Below, piece by piece: positions 56,566 through 64,000 of a DNA stretch of 64,000 bases. Numbering within the stretch: position 1 is the stretch's first letter; each line of letters starts with the position of its first letter. Source of the stretch: Periplaneta americana (Eukaryota; Arthropoda; Insecta; Blattodea; Blattidae); contig NC_091122.1 in the NCBI RefSeq assembly GCF_040183065.1, positions 86,763,955 through 86,827,954 of the forward strand, in the 5' to 3' direction. The notes under the pieces were generated by a model. It saw only the letters and a program-made list of their open reading frames with translations. It did not search any database and was not told the origin of the DNA. Both the position numbers and the translations under genes were made by a program.

Positions 56566-57059
56566 TGGTAGTAGAGTACACGAAATGAATAAGGAACACA
56601 TGATTTATATTTCTTATGTCCGTGTACTCTCGAATACAAAAATTACCACATACATTTAAATATAACGTATTTCATTTCACTGAATGTACTAAAAAAGGAG
56701 TCAAGTTAATTCCATTGCAAATACAAACCTAATACGAAGAAGAGAGACTTGGAATGGTTTTGTTAAACGGGGTTAAATAGGTTGGTAAATGCACTAATTT
56801 CAGACGTTTATGATGATAAAGTTTCAGTCATCCAACATTTCTAAATATCTTGAGTGACATCACTGTATAAAATACCTGTTTTAAAAGGTCCGAGGTCTCG
56901 GACTTGACTCCCAGCAGGAAAGTCGGCTTCCCTCTCCTTCCTGAAGGCACCAGATGTGTGTACATTGTCTATGTTTGTATAAGCGATGGCCTTACGCAGT
57001 AATTATTGCCAAAGTTACACTACTTCATGTAAGTTGTTGTCGTCTCAGAATCCTAACAA
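56566..57059. other. No recognised gene
   Basis: A GC-richer stretch at about 56888-56955 (GAGGTCTCGGACTTGACTCC) may be a repeat fragment, but I could not match it elsewhere in the window. Confidence 0.35.
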
Positions 57060-57404
57060 AAACGGGAATGGAACGATTTTCAATGAAAGTTGAATTTTCG
57101 ATAAGTAGTTCCATTAAAAAAGGAGTTAAACATTTTCAATTCTTCATATAAAATAACTTAAGCTAAGTTCTTCTTTTAAATGTAGGACTTAGATTCTTTA
57201 AAACAATATTTGACTTAATGCATTAAGAATTGACGGTTATAAATCAAAATTTGTATTTCCGATAAGGATTCCCGTTCAAAAAAGTATAAGTTAAATATTT
57301 TCAATTCTTGACATAAAATAGCTCAGTTTCTTATATTAAAACCCAAGACACTGATTCTTTAATAACAATATTTCACATGCAAATTAATAACATTTCATCC
57401 AAAA

Positions 57405-57645
57405 TATGAGCCGTTCAGAGCAAAAGTGGTGTAAGTCAAAATTGGGTAACAAGGTTTAAAGTAAAAATTCTGTAAAATACAGCGCAAAGTAGTAGTTAAT
57501 ATGTCCTTCTTCCTATCCACTGACTACTAATAGTTTAAATAAACTGAATATTAATTGCTATTTTACGCTGTGTTTTACAGAATGTTTACTTTAACCCTCA
57601 TTACCCATTTTTGACTTACACCACTTCTGCTCTGAACGGCTCATA
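57405..57645. mobile_element. MITE with ~95-bp terminal inverted repeats
   Basis: The left end TGAGCCGTTCAGAGCAAAAG at 57407 and the complement of the right end, TGAGCCGTTCAGAGCAGAAG at 57643, are flanked by TA. The arms continue with TGGTGTAAGTCAAAA, TGGGTAA, TTAAAGTAAA, ATTCTGTAAAA and ACAGCG. The element is 237 bp with no coding capacity. It interrupts unit 2/3 of the tandem array, so it is younger than the array. Confidence 0.92.
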
Positions 57646-58261
57646 TAATATTTTACTTAGTATATTAATTTATTTCAATTGGACTCGATCAAATGTTTAA
57701 TTTATGATAAGTATTTCCATTCAAAAATAAGTAAAAAAAAAACTTTCAATTCGTCACCTGAAATAGTTCAAGTTCTTGTTTTTAAATCCAAAGACATTGA
57801 TGCTTTACAAAAAATATTTCACGTAAAAATTAATGAAATTGTATTCACAATATAATATTCCACTTCGTACATTAATTATTTCAACGACTCTCGATCAAAG
57901 TTTAAATTTCAGATAAGTACTTCCATTCAAAAACTATAAGTTGAAACATCTTCAATTCCTCATCTGAAATTGCTCACGTTCTTGCTTTAAATCTCAGACA
58001 CTGAATCTTTAAGAACAAAATTTCATTTAAATATTGATGAATTTTTATTGACCAACTATATTCCATTTCGTACATTAATTATTTTTTAACTGTTTTCAAT
58101 CAAAGTTTGAATATCCGTTACTAACTGCATTAAAAAAAACTATAAATTAAAATATTTTCATTTCTTCACATAAAATACTTCAAATTCTTTATTTTAAATA
58201 CAAGGCATTGATTCTTTAAGAACAAAGTTTCATTTAAAATTTTATTCACGAGCTAATATAT

Positions 58262-58408
58262 ATAAAATTGTAATTGCATTCTTAATATTGTAGTTGTAAT
58301 CCCCTGGTAGACGGGAAGAGAAGGCCTGATGGCCTTATCTCTACCAGGTTAAATAAATAAATAAATAAATAAACAAATAAATAAATAAATAAGTAAATAA
58401 ATAAATAA
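58262..58408 (+). mobile_element. LINE 3' end: best-preserved stem-loop plus (TAAA)n tail
   Basis: CCTGGTAGACGGGAAGAGAA, GGCCTGATGGCC, TTATCTCTACCAGG folds into an outer CCTGGTAGA/TCTACCAGG stem and an inner AAGGCC/GGCCTT stem with a TGAT loop. About 16 TAAA-type units follow. Only ~150 bp were inserted, within the tandem array between TTCACGAGCTAATATA and AATATTCTG. Confidence 0.85.
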
Positions 58409-58600
58409 ATATTCTGTTTCGTATATTAATTCATTTCAACGGTTTTCAATGAAAGTTTGAATTTCCGATAAGTATTTCCATTCAAGAAAGCAAAGTAAAA
58501 CATTTTCAAATCTTCACATAAAGTAGCTCAAGTTCTTGTTTTAAATCGAAAACGTTGGTTCATTTTAATAAGAATATTTTACTTAATGCATCAATTGACT

Positions 58601-60934
58601 GACAGGCACGATTTTTACTATTGACACCTCATGTGAATTTCAGTATTGCAAATCACAAAAATATTAATTTAATATTAATTTTAACAATAACGTCGTTTTA
58701 ACACACTTAAATCAGAAACATTAGTAAATTTCGAAAGTTGCATTCAAAATACTTTATGGAGCAAAAATCAAGTCTTTATTTACAACTTGATGGACGAACA
58801 TTTTTTTTCATTTAAAAGACCATAGCCTAAGTGTACATTGAAATAAGGTAAAGATTTTACGTTTCTTGAACTCTACGTAATTTGAAACATGATGCAGCAT
58901 TAATAGAATGTCTGATTGCTCACCCTGAAGGTAAATTAATTCAAAAGTCTTCCTGAAAATTTAGTTAAAGAAAAATGTATTCCTACACTGAAACAGTACT
59001 ACCAAATTGATTTCAATACTAGTAACTTTGAGAAAAATACAAAACACACAATTCATATGTTTTGTTTTCCTTTGCTATGATATACATTTCAATTAAAAAT
59101 AATAGTGCAGAGAAATTATTTTCACATTTATTTCAAATCCTGTGTCTGCGGCAGCTAAGACAGCAAGCCGTCTCATTCAGAAACGATTTACATCACTCTG
59201 AAAAAAAAAAATTATAGTGGAACGAATTTATATGGATGAGAAGCTTATATTAATGTAATTTGAAATGTAATTTGTGAAAGAAATATTAATTTTAATCAAG
59301 ACAGTTTCTTTTATATCATACCTAACATGTTAAGTTAGTAATTAATTCTTATACGTACATTAGAATTATTTTAATTTTCTACTAAGCTGTTACTAACATA
59401 GGCTTAATCTTTGACTAAGAAGTAAAATGAGAAGCTAAGTATTTTTTCACTCTACTTCATTGACGATCTACCGATATTTCTTCCAATGTAAATTAAATCC
59501 CATTAGATTATAATAATATCAGGTATTGTATTAAATCCTTAGACCTATTTTATTAAACAGAGTGTAATTTAAGTTGTGGTATTAATATCAATAGGCTACC
59601 TCTAAGATATCACAATTTTTATATTCCTTATTTATTTTCTTTCAATTCCCTACATATATTTTACCATAAATGGTAAATTAATATTACTAAAATACAGTTA
59701 ATTAGCACAAAATTTGTATAATTGTATTTCATGATAATAATACAGTAAGATGAACTGCCATTGCTAAAATTAGATCTTGTAACAGTACATGATCGTGCCA
59801 AATTTAAACATTTATTTTAAATGTTACTTTTAATTAATGCTTAACAAAAGTGTAAATTTTGAAATTCTTCAAAGAAATGACGAAGGATGCAATACAAAGG
59901 CTGAATTAAATCACTTAATTCTGAATTTATACTGATATTTTATTTAACATATATTAATATTGTAGTTGATATAATTATTTATAGCCATTGAATCTAAAAG
60001 GATTTGTCATAGAATTTTATGGAAGATAATGGTAAATAAACAAAACATTAACGCAAAGTGAGACATAAGCGGAGTTCAGAACTCGGTAGTATTTCTAGGC
60101 CTCCTGAAATCTTGCAATCTAAAATAGTGATCATCAATAACAAGCTGTTAGCAAAATACTAACAGACATTAGTGAAACCCAATATTTTTAAAAGATTTGT
60201 TGTCTGAAACACAGTGTATCATCGGTTTAAAAGCAAAACATATTAAGTCAAATATATTCCTTCTGAGAAGAAAAGAGTATGTAATGTACATAATGCATGT
60301 GTGTAAACTTACAATTTTATTGCAAAATTAAATACACATATCGTAAAGAAAAACAAGTTACTAAAGTAAAATTTTGTGAATTCAGTTTTGTTAAGAGCTT
60401 TCAAAACGCCTTTTTCTCAGAGGCAATATTTTTTACTTAATGTGTTTTGCTTGTGAGCTAAAGGTATGATTTTTCAAATTAAATTTGATTTATTTTGTTC
60501 TTAGGTTTTGTACATTCGACTTAGCGGCCTCATTTCATAATTTCATACTTGCAATATAAAATAACACTTCCAACACACTGTAGGCCTACCATAAATACAG
60601 TAACAATAATTCATTTAGTAACATATCAATTCTATTAATGCCACTACGAGTAACATCTTAAAAATTCAATTCAATTGTTCCTTCCATCCGTAGGAATTCT
60701 TTACAATTTTTAATAACATATATTTTCTGTTCTCTACTTTCTCTTTTCTACATCCTTGTCTTCAATCTTTTTTTATTTTGACATAAATTCAACTCTCTTC
60801 GGCAATTTACTATTTTGAGTTCTCTATATATTGTATTTCCGTATTACGTTAACCCTTTTATTTGAATGTGGCCAATGATTGTATTTTATCTCTTTTTCAA
60901 ATAAGATAACCAAATTAGTTAAAATTGAATTAAG
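58601..60934. other. AT-rich DNA without a recognised gene
   Basis: About 2.3 kb with no frame above 60 codons of interest, no transposon motif and no repeat pair found. Confidence 0.55.
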
Positions 60935-61222
60935 TCCGCGGCGCCACAGCCCATAAAGTGCCAAGACTGATTGGTTGCTTCAATATAGTTGAACAATCAT
61001 CCAACCAGTACGCGGGTAACATGTGGTGAGCACAATTATTTTCCCATCCGATAGAGCTGCTTACGAAACTGTATTTCGCTAATTACTGTAGCTCACCAAA
61101 CTTATCAGTCACACTGGTCGGGATTTCATAAGGAAATATTTTACCCCATGAGGACTCGAACCAAAATCCAGTTCATATAAGTAATCCAAGACATGATGCC
61201 TTAGGCCACGGCGCGGAGTTTT
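60935..61222 (-). mobile_element. SINE family 4, antisense copy with intact box B
   Basis: On the minus strand, GCGCCGTGGCCTAAGGCATC forms the tRNA-like head with a box A region, and GGTTCGAGTCC (complement of 61152-61162) is box B. Then come TCATGGGGTAAAATATTTCC, GAGCTACAGTAATTAGCGAA, AAGCAGCTCTATCGGATGGG, and GTACTGGTTGGATGATTGTT near the 3' end. The order matches the copy at 29506-29805. No microsatellite tail remains here. Confidence 0.83.
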
Positions 61223-62587
61223 CTAATCTTTTCCTTTCTCGATATTCTGGCTAAACTACATAATATATTCATTTCAGTTTCATAAACTTTAAATTCGTTT
61301 TTATTTTCAATCACCATGTTTAATTTTCAATATTCCCGTTGGCTTGTAAATATGTACGGTATTCATCTTTTTCTTCGATCTGTAACACCATACATTTTTT
61401 TTTTCATTTATTTCACAGAAAATATGTAAATAACAAATTTCCAACTTTTACATATATATTGCTACAATAATACAATACAATACTATATAAATTTTGAAGA
61501 ATTTTATTGCACTATCCTAATTTCAAAAATAGGATGTAATAAATGTTTAAGATATGAAATGAAAGATAGAACAAGAATAGAATTGTGGAGTTGTTAAGTG
61601 TGTATAATTTACAACTTTGTCATTTGTCATTAATAAAACGGGGAGACAAAATTTAAAATAAAACCTCGAAAAGTTAGGTTTTGTGTGAAATATAAACAAT
61701 ATTACATAAATAATTTTACTGAGTACGTTACTAATATTTATGCATTTCATCATTAACAATGGGGAAACATTTTACACACTATTAATTAAAACGTGGGACA
61801 AATAAAATAATTATTTATAAGAAAATATACCACAAGTACTGATGATTATTATTTTTATATTACTTTTGAAAACAAATATAATTCAATTTTACTTAAAATG
61901 TTATATTTATATAATAAAACAAGAAATCATTTCATGTACATCATCCTCTCATTTTCTTAACATCTCGCATAGTTGTAAAACGTCGTATATGTCCGACTTG
62001 GAAGGATTAACTTGTGTGTTAATAAACGTTATTATTGCAGTACTATTCTATAAGTAGACGTGGAACTTCCTTTATGAACGCCTCTAATTAAATAACGTAT
62101 TGAAATCATTTGAAGAACTCAAATTAAAATAATGAATACTTCATATCAATTAGTTTTTAACTCGTAATTAAGCGCGTTTTGAATAGTCTTATTTCATACA
62201 CTTCGCTTGTGTTCCATACGACAAGAAAAGATGAGCGGAAGGAAATAAGAATGTCTCATAATAAAGTACATCTATAACACAATCTATAATGGTTGTAGTA
62301 ATTTAAAAAGCAGCAAACACAGTGAGAAAATATAATTCGTTGAAGACTTAATATGAACAAGTTTCCTATTATAAGTACTTAATTACATAGAAAGATAGTT
62401 AACAGTAATGTCATAATATTCTAGGGCCTAGAATCTCGGCTAAAGAACATAATTTTGTAATAATTCTCTCGATTTACTATTTATAACTATTGCTTTTAGG
62501 TTATCAACACTTTTAAGTATATCTACAAGACTTTTAGCTAATATTAATTTGTGCACTGATGAAATGTAGTGTACGAAATGGTCTTAT
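61223..62587. other. AT-rich DNA without a recognised gene
   Basis: Frames at 61547-61759 and 61842-62057 are hydrophobic and AT-driven. No element was recognised. Confidence 0.5.
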
Positions 62588-63150
62588 TTGTAGCGCACAC
62601 ATTTTATCTTTCTACGCTTGTGACAGTTGAGTGAAAGCGGCAGTGCACAGCACAGCTACCCACATGCGACCCGCACTGAGCGCTCGGTTATGGATATAGA
62701 ACACGCGAGATAAACCGTAGAATGGACAGTTTTTTACAATTTGAAATAGAGAAAGTGCTAAAAGATGTTTACTGATCCCGTAATTTTTAATTTAACCACT
62801 ATGTTATGAACTATAGACCTTTTGAGGTGGATCAAGCCCAGGAAAGCGTTCTTGAAATTCTCTACACCACTGAGCAGGCGATTCGTTTTTTAAGTTCAGC
62901 AAATAAAAATTATTTTTTTCTATATCAAATCTCTAATCATGACTCAAGCAACAGATACAAACAGAGAAATGAAACTCAACACTGCACACAATAACAGATG
63001 TACTGCTCTGATATTCAACTCAACACTGAACACAAAAACAGACAACCGTCTTACCAGTAACTATGCTTGTCCTTGAACGGTAGAGCACGCAACAATTTAC
63101 TGCGGACTCCGATCCGTGCGTTAGCAGGGAAAGATAAAATGTATACACCT
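62588..63150. other. GC-richer block bounded by a short inverted repeat
   Basis: CACACATTTTATCTTTC at about 62596 and the complement of GAAAGATAAAATGTATA at about 63128 form a 17-bp inverted pair with one or two differences. The interior is GC-richer at 62620-62710 and 63050-63120 and contains a 62-codon frame (62806-62994) that I cannot place. It might be a DNA transposon remnant. No target duplication is evident. Confidence 0.35.
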
Positions 63151-63526
63151 CATTCAATGCATGAATAGTTAATTATCCTACATACGAATATTTTATTGTA
63201 ACATAATTGTAGCTACATAGACTATTCTCTCATATTTTACACACATTACATACTTTTATTTAAGATTATGCATCACATAGTTTCTATGAATCGCAAATGA
63301 TAATAAATTTGTAAGTAGTTTTTGGTTGATTGGTTTGTCGGTCGTTTGGTTTGCAATGTCTGGTTGATTACGAGTGACACCTTTTAGAACTGAGCTAGGT
63401 CGGTAGTAAGAACAATTTCATAGCATCTGTGAAGTGAAAGGAATGTTAGGATGAGACTTAGCATATCTGTGCTAAGACTTGAGTGAGAAATGGGCATTCA
63501 ATTTTGCTTACAAAACTCTTATCAAT

Positions 63527-63795
63527 CCTCTGGTTGAGGTTCTGGCTGATATTTACATCTATTATCAGGCAGTACATCTCACTTGACAATATGTGTCAGA
63601 GGAAGAACAATTGTTTGTATGCATCTGAAGTCTGACTAGTGTAATATGTAGCTAGTCGGCGATGTATGAAATGGAGGGGGAAAGGAACTGGCCACCCTAC
63701 CCCATTATCTCCTGGTCTAGTTGTCTCATAAGTGGTGCCTTCTTGGTATCACTTGTGAGGTTCAGACCTGTCTTCTGACAGTTGACTGAACAACA
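63527..63795 (-). repeat. Dispersed repeat, copy 2 (unclassified)
   Basis: Inverted copy of 3845-4113. On the minus strand the order is AACTGTCAGAAGACAGGTCT, GAACCTCACAAGTGATACCA, AGAAGGCACCACTTATGAGA, CAACTAGACCAGGAGATAAT, GGGTAGGGTGGCCAGTTCC, CATACATCGCCGACTAGC, CAGATGCATACAAACAATTG and CTGCCTGATAATAGATGTAA. A 72-codon minus frame (63697-63915) covers its start and may be residual coding sequence of a longer element, but I recognise no domain in it. Confidence 0.75.
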
Positions 63796-64000
63796 ACTCT
63801 GATCAATTGGCATTGTAATCATATAGATCATTAGTCTACGCCCTAAGCCTTCTAGTTTCATTTTTCTTTCGAAGGAAGTCATGTTATGTTTCTTTGGTCG
63901 GATACGAACATGCAAATCTAGGATCTAATTTTAAGTATTTTATCTACTCGACTACAAAGACAACTTTTCAGTAGTAAGTGTATGAGTTACAAACTCACTG

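Larger units (their letters stand above)
57060..58600. repeat. Tandem array of ~200-bp units, invaded twice
   Basis: Six diverged units are marked by (T)CAATCAAAGTTTGAATTTCC-like, GATAAGTATTTCCATTCAA, TTTTCAATTCTTCACATAAA, TTCTTGTTTTAAAT, GATTCTTTAA.AACAA and TCGTACATTAATT. The GATAAG landmark lies at about 57097, 57264, 57706, 57910, 58110 and 58465. Spacing is 165 bp once and otherwise about 200-207 bp after subtracting a MITE (57405-57645) and a LINE tail (58262-58408). It looks like a short satellite or local tandem amplification, with no coding. Confidence 0.8.

Noticed and set aside
1..64000. CRISPR arrays, operons, ribosome binding sites or LTR retroviral copies
   Set aside because: Repeats are not spaced like CRISPR arrays, the DNA is clearly animal in character, and no LTR pair or retroviral gag/pol/env motif was recognised.

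Overview
The window looks like non-coding DNA from a large, AT-rich, transposon-laden insect genome. Three things point to a cockroach, most likely Periplaneta: repeated LINE (non-LTR retrotransposon) tails ending in (TAAG)n or followed by GAAT-type tails, several tRNA-derived SINE families, and very frequent (AAT)n/(ATT)n microsatellites. The species call rests on remembered resemblance of the LINE tails to annotated Periplaneta proteins, not on a search. I see no convincing intact host gene, no rRNA, no functional tRNA and no CRISPR array. Nearly every recognisable open frame is a transposon relic.

Layout. 1-7 kb: AT-rich DNA with microsatellites, a dispersed repeat, a folded-back LINE and one SINE. 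6.8-12.2 kb: four fragments of two RTE-like LINE families, called here LINE-A (tail (TAAG)n) and LINE-B. 12.8-16.4 kb: three SINEs, including one sitting inside the (GAT)n tail of another. 17.0-18.8 kb: a DNA transposon with 25-bp terminal inverted repeats enclosing a DD34D mariner relic. 20.5-23.8 kb: LINE-A antisense, a SINE piece, a broken copy of a multi-copy insect ORF, and an exon-like block. 25.75-29.4 kb: a long LINE-B copy split by a pogo/Tigger-like element with a TA duplication. 29.5-34.3 kb: a SINE, LINE-A with a micro-palindrome, and two adjacent fold-back DNA elements. 37.4-38.4 kb: a MULE-like element with arrays of short inverted repeats. 39.1-41.8 kb: nested LINE relics. 43.9-45.9 kb: two fold-back elements, one built from two mariner 5' ends. 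47-50.9 kb: two SINEs and an internally deleted LINE-A that kept both ends. 56-61.2 kb: two SINE-like repeats and a ~200-bp tandem array invaded by a MITE and a LINE tail. 61.2-64 kb: mostly unclassified DNA and the second copy of the dispersed repeat.

The elements do not form a pathway. They record successive insertions, and at least six nested or overlapping events can be ordered. The most unusual theme is the number of long inverted repeats (about eight, from 35-bp to 300-bp arms), which could form hairpin RNAs if transcribed.
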